Shown here piece after piece: positions 7,555 to 16,114 of a stretch of DNA of 56,857 nucleotides (positions are counted from its first letter, which is position 1; each line of letters begins with the position of its first letter). The position numbers were made by a program, and so were the translations under genes. The notes under the pieces were generated by a model. It did no database searches, had not been told where the DNA came from, and saw only the letters and a list, made by a program, of their open reading frames with translations. The DNA is taken from the NCBI GenBank assembly GCA_027593175.1, contig JAQCJI010000008.1, forward strand, positions 1 to 56,857, written 5' to 3'. The stretch comes from Bacteroidota bacterium (GTDB lineage: Bacteria > Bacteroidota > Bacteroidia > Cytophagales > Cyclobacteriaceae).

Positions 7555-10098
7555 TTACTCTCCAGAAGTTTCCTTCAGGATTTTGTTTGTGCGTTCTGCA
7601 GCATCTTCGAGGTGAAGTTTGCTCATGCGATCGGATGTTCTGCCGATGGCCGATCTGATTTGGCTTTGAAGCGTTTTCAATTCACCACGTGCCATCGGAC
7701 GAATATCTGATTGAGCCGCATTGATTTGAGGGCCTGCAAAAGCTCTAAACTGGGCAGGTAGCGCAGCAACGCTTCCTGTCAATAGGAGTTCCAATCGCTC
7801 GATGTGCGCGCGTTGCAAGGCTCTGCGATGTACGTCGATGGTTTTTCCAGCCGCAAGTTCTGTCCAGATGCCTTTTCTCAAGTCATCGAAAAATTCGGTC
7901 ATTTTGTAGGCTTCTGTGCCGTTCAACGCTTCATTTTCGATCATTCTACCCAGTCTACCCCACTCCAAAATTCCATTGAGGGTACTTACCTGGATTCCAC
8001 GAATACGCTCTAGCGCACCGAAATCTTCTATTCTGGCGATGATGGTTTCGTCCATCAACCAGCTTGGGGTGGTGAATAGCTGCTTGTTAACAAAGTCAAC
8101 AGCCGCCTTCTGCATTTCTTTGGTTTGGTGCGTGTACACCGCTTCTCCTTGACCTGCAGACTTGTAGATTTCGGTAACACCACCCACGTGATTGCGTACG
8201 TGGCCCATGTAGCGGCTAAACTGACTAATTACCTGACTATACATTTCTTCTAGGTCTTCGTAATTTTTGGAAGGCTTATCCTTTTCAGTTGTCCACTCGA
8301 GTAGGTTGGGAAGGATACGCTTCAAGTTCTTGATTCCATACTCGGAAGCAGTTACTGAATTGTCTCCCAAATCTTCCGATTGGGTAGTAGGGTCGTAGCT
8401 ATTGCCCTGGCGACCGTAACGGTACACAGGATCACCCTTCTTGTCCAGAATCCACTGGTTCAAGGTAGCAACTTCCTCTTCTGGGCTTTTGGCATTTAGA
8501 ATGGGCTTGTATCCCCACATGATTGCATACTTGTCGTAAGGCCCTATATCAGGCATCAAACTCACGCCCTTGTCTTCTGGCTGAGCCACATAGTTGAATC
8601 GGGCATAGTCCATGATGGATGGAGCCGTTCCAAACTCCTTGGTGAAGGCGGGATCACGCAATTTTTCTACTGGGTAGGCTACCGAAGAAGCAAAGTTGTG
8701 AGGCAATCCAAGCGTATGTCCTACCTCGTGGGCAGATACAAAGCGGATCAATCTACCCATTACCTCGTCATCAAACTTGACGGATCTTGCATCTGGGTTG
8801 ATCGCAGCAGTTTGGATGAAGAACCAGTTTCTCAAGAGGTTCATCACATTATGGTACCATCCGATATCGGATTCTAAGATTTCTCCCGATCGGGGATCGG
8901 ATACGTGTGTTGCGTACGCGTTCTGAATGTTAGAAGCAAAGTAGCGGATTACAGAATAACGGGCATCTTCTGGACTCCAGGTTGGATCTTCAGCTGGGGT
9001 AGGGGCTTCTTTGGCGATAATCGCATTTTTAAAGCCAGCAGCTTCAAAACCTTTCTGCCAATCTTCCACCCCTTGCTTCAAGTAAGGAACCCATTTGCTG
9101 GGCGTAGCAGGATCGATGTAGTACACGATAGGCTTTACAGGCTCTACCAATTCACCACGAGCAAATTTCTCGCGATCCTCTGGCTTCACTTCCAATCGCC
9201 AACGGTCCAAAAATCGTCTAGATGTGGCTCTTTGCTCATCGGCACCATAGTCTACATAGGATCTAGCAAGCCAGCCTACACGCTGATCGGCAAGACGCTG
9301 CTGCATCGGTACCTTAGGAAGGAGGATCATGGAGGTATTCATCTCCAAGGTGATCAAACCGGTTACGCTGTTGGAAGGGGGCTCAGCAGCAGCATAGGTA
9401 AGCACATATCGCGCTTCCACATTGATGGGGTAGCTATTGATGTGCTGGATGTAAGAGCGCTCGTTGTCTAGACGAGTCACCCGATACTGAGTTCTTCGGT
9501 TACGCTGTAATCCCAACGCTTGATTGTCCTTCGTGAATAGGTCTGTAGCATCAATCACGATTCCCGTAGAATCAGTTTTTCTGGATTTGATGGGAAATTT
9601 CTGAAGGATAGGCTCGAGATTCGAGGCCTCAACTGCCTTTGAAATGGGTAAGGAATCAGCAGCATAGTTGTTTAAAGACACAACCTTAAGCAAGATGTCG
9701 TCTTTATTTTTTCCCCAACGTACCATCATGTTGGTGGTATTTTCTCCACCATAGCCGATACCGTCGGCAGTTTTTGCAATACGGACCACCATTAGCATGT
9801 CTCTGCCTAAAAGTGAATCAGGGATTTCGTAAAAATATTTTTCGTCTACTTGGTGTACTTTAAAGAGTCCAGCTTTGGTCTTTGCCTTGGCAGTAATGAC
9901 TTCTTTGTAGGGTTTGGGTCCATTGGCAGGAGCACCTGGACCTGCAGGTCTAGCCGGTGCGGGTGCTGCAGGAGCAGGAGTTTCTGCGCCTTTTTTCTTT
10001 TTTTTCTGTGCAAAGGAATCCTCCGCTTGTAGCATAGCGCCCATGAGGCCTAGCACAAATGCGGTTCTCCTCAGCAACTTGGGGAAGGGTGTATTCAT
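7555..10098 (-). CDS. Secreted zinc-dependent metalloprotease (DUF5117/DUF5118 type)
   Basis: The 847-residue product starts with a signal peptide (ending near DSFAQ), followed by a KKKKK run and a Pro/Ala-rich linker. The zinc site is HEVGHTLGLPH at residues 457-467, the extended HExxHxxGxxH metzincin motif, followed by a Met-turn candidate SIMDYARF. Long N-terminal domain, central catalytic domain and helical C-terminus fit the large secreted metalloproteases of Bacteroidota carrying DUF5117/DUF5118. It probably degrades external or envelope proteins. The ATG at 10098 (MNTPFPK) begins the signal peptide; the upstream TTG at 10137 is rejected. The downstream neighbour is the Fur-family gene, 77 bases away. 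Confidence 0.9.
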   Translation of the reverse strand: MNTPFPKLLRRTAFVLGLMGAMLQAEDSFAQKKKKKGAETPAPAAPAPARPAGPGAPANGPKPYKEVITAKAKTKAGLFKVHQVDEKYFYEIPDSLLGRDMLMVVRIAKTADGIGYGGENTTNMMVRWGKNKDDILLKVVSLNNYAADSLPISKAVEASNLEPILQKFPIKSRKTDSTGIVIDATDLFTKDNQALGLQRNRRTQYRVTRLDNERSYIQHINSYPINVEARYVLTYAAAEPPSNSVTGLITLEMNTSMILLPKVPMQQRLADQRVGWLARSYVDYGADEQRATSRRFLDRWRLEVKPEDREKFARGELVEPVKPIVYYIDPATPSKWVPYLKQGVEDWQKGFEAAGFKNAIIAKEAPTPAEDPTWSPEDARYSVIRYFASNIQNAYATHVSDPRSGEILESDIGWYHNVMNLLRNWFFIQTAAINPDARSVKFDDEVMGRLIRFVSAHEVGHTLGLPHNFASSVAYPVEKLRDPAFTKEFGTAPSIMDYARFNYVAQPEDKGVSLMPDIGPYDKYAIMWGYKPILNAKSPEEEVATLNQWILDKKGDPVYRYGRQGNSYDPTTQSEDLGDNSVTASEYGIKNLKRILPNLLEWTTEKDKPSKNYEDLEEMYSQVISQFSRYMGHVRNHVGGVTEIYKSAGQGEAVYTHQTKEMQKAAVDFVNKQLFTTPSWLMDETIIARIEDFGALERIRGIQVSTLNGILEWGRLGRMIENEALNGTEAYKMTEFFDDLRKGIWTELAAGKTIDVHRRALQRAHIERLELLLTGSVAALPAQFRAFAGPQINAAQSDIRPMARGELKTLQSQIRSAIGRTSDRMSKLHLEDAAERTNKILKETSGE

Positions 10099-10186
10099 AG
10101 CTTGATTATAATTTTTCGAAAATATATTAACTTCCAAAGGATGATGTTAAGTCTCGAAAAAAACTTATTTTTTGATAGGCGGGTTC

Positions 10187-11323
10187 ATGATAAAATTAGA
10201 GGCCTTGAAAACTAGTAAACAGGACGTTGTAATTGTTGGAGGAGGGCTTGGAGGCTTGATTGCCGCGTTACTTCTAGTAGAGCAGGGACACCCAGTTACC
10301 CTTATTGAAAAAAAAGTGTACCCCTTTCATCGGGTATGTGGTGAATATGTTTCCAACGAGGTCCTCGGATTTTTGAAGCGCCACCAGCTTTTTCCTGATT
10401 TTTTGGACTTGCCACTCATGGAGACATTTGAATTTTCGGATACCCAAGGTAAGGCGACACGACTTCCATTAGATTTGGGAGGATTTGGCATCAGCAGGTA
10501 TTTGCTAGACGACTGGCTCTACCGCCTAGCCTGTGAGCGAGGAGTAGAGGTGATCACCGGCATGCACGTGACTGATCTTCATTTTGATTCTTTGGAAGAT
10601 CGCTTTCGGGTAGCCCTTTCTGATTTTACCTATCGGGAAGCCTATTTTGTACTGGGAGCCTTTGGCAAGCGGAGCAAGCTAGATCAGGTGTTGGAGCGCC
10701 CTTTTTTCTCCAAGCGTAGCCCCTACATCGGGGTCAAATACCACATCAAAACTCAGGGATCAAGGAATACGGTGGCGCTACATAATTTTGATGGAGGCTA
10801 CTGCGGCATCAATGCGATTGAAGGGGACACCTTCAACTTGTGCTATCTCGGTAGCCGTGAGCAGCTTCGGGAGCACGGCTCCATCCCAGAGATGGAAAAA
10901 AACGTGCTTTGGAAAAACCCCATCCTCCATCGTATTTTTCAAGAGAGTGACTTTTTATGGGAAAAGCCCGAGGTGATTACGGAAATAAATTTTGAGCGAA
11001 AGCTACCTGTCGAAAATCACCTGCTCCTATTGGGAGACGCCGCTGGCCTGATCACTCCACTCTGTGGCAATGGAATGGCCATGGCTATCCACTCGGCCAA
11101 ACTTGCCGCTGAGGCCCTCCAAAGAGGAACAACACGCCAAGAGGTGGAGGAGTATTATGCCTCTAGCTGGAATGAACAGTTTTACAAGCGACTCGGTGCA
11201 GGCAGAGCTATTCAGCGGCTTTTTGGTTCAGGCCGTGGATCTGTTATCGCTAGAAATCTGATTGAACATGTTCCTTTTGTAGCCCGTACCCTACTCAAAA
11301 ATACGCACGGACAGCCTTTCTAA
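10187..11323 (+). CDS. FAD-dependent oxidoreductase (geranylgeranyl reductase/hydroxylase-like) of the type III PKS locus
   Basis: The 378-residue product has the Rossmann FAD motif VVIVGGGLGG near its start, a VCGEYVSNEV segment typical of the geranylgeranyl reductase/aromatic hydroxylase flavoprotein group, and the second FAD motif LLLLGDAAGLITPLCGNGM at about residues 280-298. Members either reduce isoprenoid double bonds or hydroxylate aromatic rings. Here it sits beside a UbiA prenyltransferase, a type III PKS and a methyltransferase, so the two plausible jobs are saturating the prenyl chain or oxidising the phenol ring. It ends 4 bases from the convergent ubiA-like gene. The start is the ATG at 10187. 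Confidence 0.88.
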   Translation: MIKLEALKTSKQDVVIVGGGLGGLIAALLLVEQGHPVTLIEKKVYPFHRVCGEYVSNEVLGFLKRHQLFPDFLDLPLMETFEFSDTQGKATRLPLDLGGFGISRYLLDDWLYRLACERGVEVITGMHVTDLHFDSLEDRFRVALSDFTYREAYFVLGAFGKRSKLDQVLERPFFSKRSPYIGVKYHIKTQGSRNTVALHNFDGGYCGINAIEGDTFNLCYLGSREQLREHGSIPEMEKNVLWKNPILHRIFQESDFLWEKPEVITEINFERKLPVENHLLLLGDAAGLITPLCGNGMAMAIHSAKLAAEALQRGTTRQEVEEYYASSWNEQFYKRLGAGRAIQRLFGSGRGSVIARNLIEHVPFVARTLLKNTHGQPF

Positions 11324-11326
11324 TGC

Positions 11327-12220
11327 TCAATTAAACACCTGCAAAATCTGGGTGTTTTCCAGGAAATAGTAAATGAAAAAGGCATTTAGGGATATTGCTG
11401 AGAGGAAATTCATGCCCATGGCCCAGCTGTAGGTCGCGTATTTTGTAGGTTCACGAAGGATCATCCCCATCCAAATCAGAAAGAAGAGTGCAATGGGTGC
11501 CATAGCGGCCAAGTAGTATCCGACGATAGGCGTTTGGCCTTTGTCCACAAAATACCAGACAAAAGCAGAGGCAGTCAGGGCAAAAAATAGCGCAGAAAAT
11601 GCAAAGGTGCCCTTGATCCCAAGAAGCAGGCTCAGCGTGCGGTCCCCTCTACGGGCATCCTCTCCATGCTGGTACACTTGGGTCAGGGGATAATTGCCCC
11701 AGAGCATCAGGCTGGTAAGGAATCCCGGAAGAAGCACATGCGGCTTGAAGAATACCTCCCAACCGAGGTTGCTCAGCCCGGAATAGGCCATGGCAAAGGT
11801 GAAGTAACCTTGGAAAAGGCCTGCAATCACCCAACTAGTCCAGGCGTATTTTTTTAGGCGGATGGAAGGATGGCTATAGGCCATGCTGACTAATCCATAC
11901 AGGCCAAGCATACTAGCAAGCTCCCAGTTGATCCATGCGCCAAAACCCAATGCAATGCCAAAAAAGACCAGAGACCAACCGAGTAGGTCTTTGGTCACTT
12001 TGGGTGGCCGCTCCAGTCCGCCAATACTTTCTTCGTCTTTGTCAAAGTAACTATTGTACCCATTGCTGCTTGGGTAGAGAAAAAGGTGTAGGGTCAAAAA
12101 AACAAGAAGCATGCGTGCCCCGTCGTGATTGGGCGTCAAGGCCAAGGCAAATAAGAAAACAGGCATCAGAAAAAACGAAAAGGGGATGCGAAGGTGCAGG
12201 AGTGTGGAGCGAGTGATCAT
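11327..12220 (-). CDS. UbiA-family prenyltransferase of the type III PKS locus
   Basis: The 297-residue product has about eight or nine hydrophobic helices and both Asp-rich motifs of the UbiA superfamily: N56-x3-D60-x-D62 in NSYFDKDEE and D188-x4-D193 in GEDARRGDRT. These bind the diphosphate of a prenyl donor through magnesium. UbiA enzymes transfer prenyl chains to aromatic or quinone acceptors in the membrane. The acceptor here is likely the product of the neighbouring type III PKS. The gene is oriented against its neighbours: convergent with the flavoprotein (4-base gap) and divergent from the PKS (about 90-base gap), so its expression may be set by a shared divergent promoter region. 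Confidence 0.9.
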   Translation of the reverse strand: MITRSTLLHLRIPFSFFLMPVFLFALALTPNHDGARMLLVFLTLHLFLYPSSNGYNSYFDKDEESIGGLERPPKVTKDLLGWSLVFFGIALGFGAWINWELASMLGLYGLVSMAYSHPSIRLKKYAWTSWVIAGLFQGYFTFAMAYSGLSNLGWEVFFKPHVLLPGFLTSLMLWGNYPLTQVYQHGEDARRGDRTLSLLLGIKGTFAFSALFFALTASAFVWYFVDKGQTPIVGYYLAAMAPIALFFLIWMGMILREPTKYATYSWAMGMNFLSAISLNAFFIYYFLENTQILQVFN

Positions 12221-12309
12221 GGAATGTGGTTCTTGAGGGCCAATGTACAGCTATTTCGAAAAGGGTCCTTCGACAATTTAAATTAGAACTATTTCCTTAA
12301 CTTGAATCT

Positions 12310-13389
12310 ATGAATTCCAGTATCGTAAGTATCGGCCTTTCCAATCCAGGAGCGCCTGTACCCCAAGCTGAAATCTTGCGCTTCATGCAGGTAGTCCATC
12401 AACTGGATGCCCAAGAGCGAAGAAAGCTTGATTTTTTATATCGAAAGTCTGGGATAGATTCACGCCACAGTGTCTTGGAAGATTTTCAAAAGGAGGAGGT
12501 CAATGACTTCGCCTTTTTCCCGAAGAATAAAGAATTACATCCTTTTCCTGGTACAGCTGCCCGCATGCAGGTATTTGAAGAAAAGGGCCCCGAACTCGCT
12601 GAGCAGGCCGTTCGATTGGCCTTGCAGCAGGCGGAGGTTGAAGCCAACTCCCTTACCCATTTAATTTTAATTTCCTGTACGGGCATGGTCGCCCCAGGTC
12701 TTGAATTAGACCTGATGCGTCAACTGGACATCCCGAGTTCGGTGGAGCGCTATTGCATTCATTTTATGGGTTGCTACGCAGCCTTTACGGGTCTGAGGCT
12801 AGCAGATCAACTGGTAAAAGCCAATCCAAAAGCCCGAGTTTTAGTGGTATCCGTAGAACTCTGCACACTGCATTTTCAAAAAGAATACACCGAGGACAAT
12901 CTATTGGCCAATTCCCTCTTTGGGGATGGGGCCGCCGCCGCACTCGTGATGCATTCTGAGAAAGGCCTGCAGATCAAAAATTACTTAAGCGAGGTCCTCT
13001 GGGAGGGAGAAAAAGACATGGCCTGGAAAATCGGCGATTTTGGATTTGAGATGCGGCTCAGTCAGTATATTCCCTCGCTGCTAAACCAAGGCATTCGGCG
13101 ATTGCGCGATCTTTTTGAAGCCAAGTTCAACTTTTCTCAGATACAGCATGTGGCGATACATCCTGGGGGCAAACAAATTTTGATTCAAGTGCAGGACGCC
13201 TTTGGACTTTCTCCAGCCGTGAATCGACATGCTATGGAAGTGTTGCGTTCCTGCGGCAACATGTCCTCAGCCAGTATCTTATTTGTCTTGGAGCGGATGC
13301 TGCATGATCCCAGCATTCAAGGAGATATTCTTGCCTTGGGCTTTGGCCCTGGATTAACTTTGGAAACCACCCACTACGATAAACGATGA
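12310..13389 (+). CDS. Type III polyketide synthase (chalcone/stilbene synthase superfamily)
   Basis: The 359-residue product has the complete catalytic triad of the family in order and spacing: Cys123 in ISCTGMVAPG, His284 in VAIHPGGKQ and Asn317 in SCGNMSSAS, plus the C-terminal LGFGPGLTLE loop. Such homodimers extend an acyl-CoA starter with malonyl units and cyclise it to a resorcinol, phloroglucinol or pyrone. The bacterial branch often uses fatty acyl starters, but the starter and ring type cannot be read from the sequence. Its stop overlaps the methyltransferase start (ATGA at 13386-13389), so the two are translationally coupled. Confidence 0.95.
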   Translation: MNSSIVSIGLSNPGAPVPQAEILRFMQVVHQLDAQERRKLDFLYRKSGIDSRHSVLEDFQKEEVNDFAFFPKNKELHPFPGTAARMQVFEEKGPELAEQAVRLALQQAEVEANSLTHLILISCTGMVAPGLELDLMRQLDIPSSVERYCIHFMGCYAAFTGLRLADQLVKANPKARVLVVSVELCTLHFQKEYTEDNLLANSLFGDGAAAALVMHSEKGLQIKNYLSEVLWEGEKDMAWKIGDFGFEMRLSQYIPSLLNQGIRRLRDLFEAKFNFSQIQHVAIHPGGKQILIQVQDAFGLSPAVNRHAMEVLRSCGNMSSASILFVLERMLHDPSIQGDILALGFGPGLTLETTHYDKR

Positions 13390-14090
13390 GTATTTTTTCA
13401 CAGCGCTCCTGTGAAAAGGAAATCATGGATGACCTGAACTGCTCAGGTCCTGTTTTGGAGCAGACGCTTCGGGAGTTGAAGACCATCAACCGCTGGTTGG
13501 GGGGAAACAAAGTGACCACGCAGGGATTGAGGGAGGTGGTACAACGCTTTCCCCAAGAACAGTACAGTTTGGTAGACCTGGGCTGTGGAGGGGGAGATAT
13601 GCTTGCCGTGATGCAAAACTGGGCCCAGCAACAGCACCTCTCAATTCAACTGATCGGGGCGGATGCCAATGCGCATACCATCGGACTTGCCAAGCAGCGA
13701 CAGCAGCAGCTCAAGGGAATCCGCTGGCAAGTAGCCAACGTGTTTGACCAGGCTTTCTTTGAAGAGCAAGTGGATATTGCTACCTGTACGTTGTTTACCC
13801 ATCATTTTACGGACGAGGAACTCGTGCAACTTTTTCAAGGCTTGAAGCAAAAGGTGCGGCTCGCCATTGTCATCAATGACCTCCATCGCCATCCGCTTGC
13901 CTACTACTCCATCAAGTGGTTGACGCGCTGGTTTAGCAAGTCGCCCATGGTGCAAAACGATGCAGCCTTGTCGGTACTTCGAAGTTTTAGGAGAAACGAT
14001 TGGGAGTCAATTTTCAAACAGGCTGGCCTGAGTCAGGTACACATTCGCTGGCGCTGGGCATTCCGATGGCAGATTTGTGTGTATGTCTGA
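13386..14090 (+). CDS. Class I SAM-dependent methyltransferase of the type III PKS locus
   Basis: The 234-residue product has motif I VDLGCGGGDML (about residues 59-69), a following acidic residue in LIGADANA, and an ATCTLFTHHF segment, all as in class I methyltransferases. Coupling to the PKS by a 4-base overlap suggests it methylates the PKS product on oxygen or carbon, as in bacterial PKS-methyltransferase pairs such as Bacillus BpsA-BpsB and Streptomyces SrsA-SrsB. The C-terminal WRWAFRWQICVYV is hydrophobic and aromatic, perhaps for lipid substrates. It ends 4 bases from the convergent small gene. Confidence 0.88.
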   Translation: MSIFSQRSCEKEIMDDLNCSGPVLEQTLRELKTINRWLGGNKVTTQGLREVVQRFPQEQYSLVDLGCGGGDMLAVMQNWAQQQHLSIQLIGADANAHTIGLAKQRQQQLKGIRWQVANVFDQAFFEEQVDIATCTLFTHHFTDEELVQLFQGLKQKVRLAIVINDLHRHPLAYYSIKWLTRWFSKSPMVQNDAALSVLRSFRRNDWESIFKQAGLSQVHIRWRWAFRWQICVYV

Positions 14091-14094
14091 GGAC

Positions 14095-14274
14095 TTACTT
14101 TTTTGAATTTGGAGAATCTGAATTGTTTGGTTTGGGCTCTTTTTTAGCAGAAGGAGAGCGTACGCAGCCTAAGTTGTGCGTTAGAGAGAGGTCTTGAGGA
14201 AGTACCCCAAACGGCTCGCTGAGATTCCATTCGACGGGCTCGGGAGGAAGTTGTTTGGGCGGTTTGGGTTTCAT
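14095..14274 (-). CDS. Small Pro/Lys-rich protein at the end of a metal-homeostasis operon
   Basis: A 59-residue product, rich in Pro and Lys at both ends, with a central PFGVLPQDLSLTHNLGC segment that looks conserved and a single Cys. It follows the COG0523 GTPase gene by 18 bases on the same strand and is probably co-transcribed. I recall similar short proteins next to COG0523 genes in Bacteroidota but cannot give a name. The ATG at 14274 is used; a TTG one codon earlier is less likely. Function unknown; a small client or metal-binding partner of the GTPase is conceivable. Confidence 0.5.
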   Translation of the reverse strand: MKPKPPKQLPPEPVEWNLSEPFGVLPQDLSLTHNLGCVRSPSAKKEPKPNNSDSPNSKK

Positions 14275-14292
14275 CAAAAGAGGGGGCTAGCA

Positions 14293-15492
14293 TTAGAATG
14301 GCCAGGGATCACGAAACGATTTTCCTGCAAAGAAATCCTTCAATTCCTGGTCTGTAAGTAGACAGGAAGTTAATTCTGCTAAAATCGATTTTTCTTCTGG
14401 ATATTGGCCTATCAGGACCAATTCATTTACATGATCTCCAAAATTTTTATCCCACTTGGATTCAATTTCTTTTTGATTTTCCTGATAGGATGCAGAGCGA
14501 ATTCTATCCTTGAAAGGCATGGATGCCCACCAGACACCTACAGGATCAGCTTTTAAACTACCGCCCGCCTGGGACCAAGAAATAGCCTGGTCTTTTCGAG
14601 AGGCGATGTAAAATAAGCCTTTACTGCGAAGGATTGACTCCGGCCAGGAATCACTAACGTAATCCCAGAAGCGTTGGGGATGGAAAGGTCTGCGGTCTCT
14701 GAAAACAAAACTTTTGATGCCATATTCTTTGGTTTCGGGCACATGTGTTTTTTGGAGTTCCTCCTGCCAGGCTTCTGTACCTTCTAGGTCAGCCGAATCG
14801 TATAAACCTGTATTCAACAGTTTTTGCGGATCAATTTTTCCATGCGCGATTTCCAAGATTTTTGCTTTGGGGTTCAATTTTTTCAGTATGGCCTTGAGTT
14901 CGGCCGCCTTTTCAGGTCTTACCAGATCTGTTTTGTTAAGTAAAATAATATTGGCAAACTCAATTTGATCCGTGAGTAAGTTGACCAGTGTTCGCTGGTC
15001 TTCTTCGTCGGAATTCAAGCCTGCCGAGTAAATAGTTTCTCCACTTCCAAACTGTTTTGGGAAGTTAAATGCGTCTACGACTGTGACCAACGTGTCTAGT
15101 CTGCTAAATTGAGAAAGGTCAATACCTTTTTCCTCGTCCACGAAGCTAAACGTCTGTGCAACAGGCAAAGGCTCAGAAATCCCTGTACTCTCAATGAGTA
15201 AGTAATCGAAGCGATTTTCCTTAGCGAGTTGCTCAATTTCAATCATTAGGTCCTCACGCAAGGTGCAACAGATGCAGCCGTTACTCATTTCAACTAGTTT
15301 TTCTTCTGTTTTGGAAAGGGTATTTCCTTCAGCGATTAGTCGGGCATCTACGTTGATCTCTCCCATGTCGTTGACGATGACAGCTACCTTCAATCCTTGT
15401 TTATTGTGAAGAATATGGTTCAATATCGTAGTTTTGCCTGCTCCTAAAAATCCACTCAGGACTGTAACAGAAAGTTTATTAGCGTTGTTCAT
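14293..15492 (-). CDS. COG0523 (CobW/ZigA-like) GTP-binding metallochaperone
   Basis: The 399-residue product has the P-loop GFLGAGKT (residues 14-21), the CICC metal site at 73-76 in [11 protein letters not shown], the [10 protein letters not shown] switch-like segment, the LNKTDL guanine-specificity motif, and a C-terminal CobW_C domain ([12 protein letters not shown]). COG0523 proteins deliver metals, often zinc, using GTP. The start overlaps the stop of the upstream gene (ATGA at 15489-15492). Together with the DUF3299-like protein and a Fur-family regulator nearby, a role in zinc limitation is the best inference. Confidence 0.92.
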   Translation of the reverse strand: MNNANKLSVTVLSGFLGAGKTTILNHILHNKQGLKVAVIVNDMGEINVDARLIAEGNTLSKTEEKLVEMSNGCICCTLREDLMIEIEQLAKENRFDYLLIESTGISEPLPVAQTFSFVDEEKGIDLSQFSRLDTLVTVVDAFNFPKQFGSGETIYSAGLNSDEEDQRTLVNLLTDQIEFANIILLNKTDLVRPEKAAELKAILKKLNPKAKILEIAHGKIDPQKLLNTGLYDSADLEGTEAWQEELQKTHVPETKEYGIKSFVFRDRRPFHPQRFWDYVSDSWPESILRSKGLFYIASRKDQAISWSQAGGSLKADPVGVWWASMPFKDRIRSASYQENQKEIESKWDKNFGDHVNELVLIGQYPEEKSILAELTSCLLTDQELKDFFAGKSFRDPWPF

Positions 15493-15950
15493 GAGGTGAT
15501 TACTGCGTTTTTAAGGATAAAAGTCATTTCTTCTACATTCGTTGCATTCAATTGGAGGATGCCGCGAATTTGGACGATTTGATCAAGTTTGGGTCTTTTG
15601 CTGGGTGGGGTGCTGAGGTAAACCACAGCTACGGATTCTGGCCCTGCACCTCCACAAAAAAAGCAAGCCTCCATGGGGTATTTGGATAAGATCAAGGTCT
15701 TGCTGTTGCTGGTTTCTAAAGGGATGTAAAATCCTTTTAGGGTTACCGATTTTCCTTGAAGGGCGAGTAATTCTGTACCGAATTGGGGATAATAGAAGTA
15801 GGCTCCAAACTGCTTATTTAGCTTTTGTTCAAACTTAGTCTTTCCAAATAGAGTCCATAAAGTAGGGGTAGTATCAAATGATGATATCCCTAGGGATAAA
15901 ACCCCCCAACTGAGCGAGACTAAGATTTTTGAAGGAATAAAAGTGTTCAT
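15489..15950 (-). CDS. DUF3299-like exported protein of the COG0523 operon
   Basis: The 153-residue product has an N-terminal hydrophobic export signal or anchor (residues 5-24), then a compact domain with the hallmark [19 protein letters not shown], a CxxC pair that I associate with the DUF3299 family. Such proteins are found with zinc transport and chaperone genes. The stop overlaps the start of the GTPase gene by 4 bases, so they are coupled. The ATG at 15950 is chosen since it begins the hydrophobic segment; an ATG at 16004 or a GTG at 16010 would add a polar extension. Confidence 0.75.
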   Translation of the reverse strand: MNTFIPSKILVSLSWGVLSLGISSFDTTPTLWTLFGKTKFEQKLNKQFGAYFYYPQFGTELLALQGKSVTLKGFYIPLETSNSKTLILSKYPMEACFFCGGAGPESVAVVYLSTPPSKRPKLDQIVQIRGILQLNATNVEEMTFILKNAVITS

Positions 15951-16052
15951 GGGACGCCTTTCTGGAAATTTGGAAAACTGCTCTGAATCAATCGTGGCAA
16001 ACATTAACACGATTCGTAACTCTTCCCGAAGTATTTGTTGCTTATTACAAAT

Positions 16053-16062
16053 AAATGCATTT
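16053..16062. promoter_or_regulatory. Palindrome in the divergent region before the COG0523 operon
   Basis: AAATGCATTT is a perfect 10-bp palindrome, followed at 16066-16070 by a second TTGCA, giving a TGCA-N7-TGCA arrangement. It lies about 100 bases upstream of the operon start and 50 bases upstream of the mutS-like gene. It is a candidate Zur-type operator, with no independent support. Confidence 0.3.
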
Positions 16063-16103
16063 AAGTTGCATATAAATTCTAATTATCAACTTCTAGCAAT
16101 TCC

Positions 16104-16111
16104 TATCTTTG
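16104..16111 (+). promoter_or_regulatory. TAnnTTTG promoter element 3 bases before the mutS-like start codon
   Basis: TATCTTTG matches the -7 consensus TAnnTTTG of the Bacteroidota primary sigma factor. The ATG begins at 16115, only three bases later, where the transcription start itself is expected. Confidence 0.6.
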
Positions 16112-16114
16112 TTT

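Noticed and set aside
8905-9471. 188-residue plus-strand frame inside the metalloprotease gene
   Set aside because: Antisense shadow of a well supported gene, with no start context or motif.
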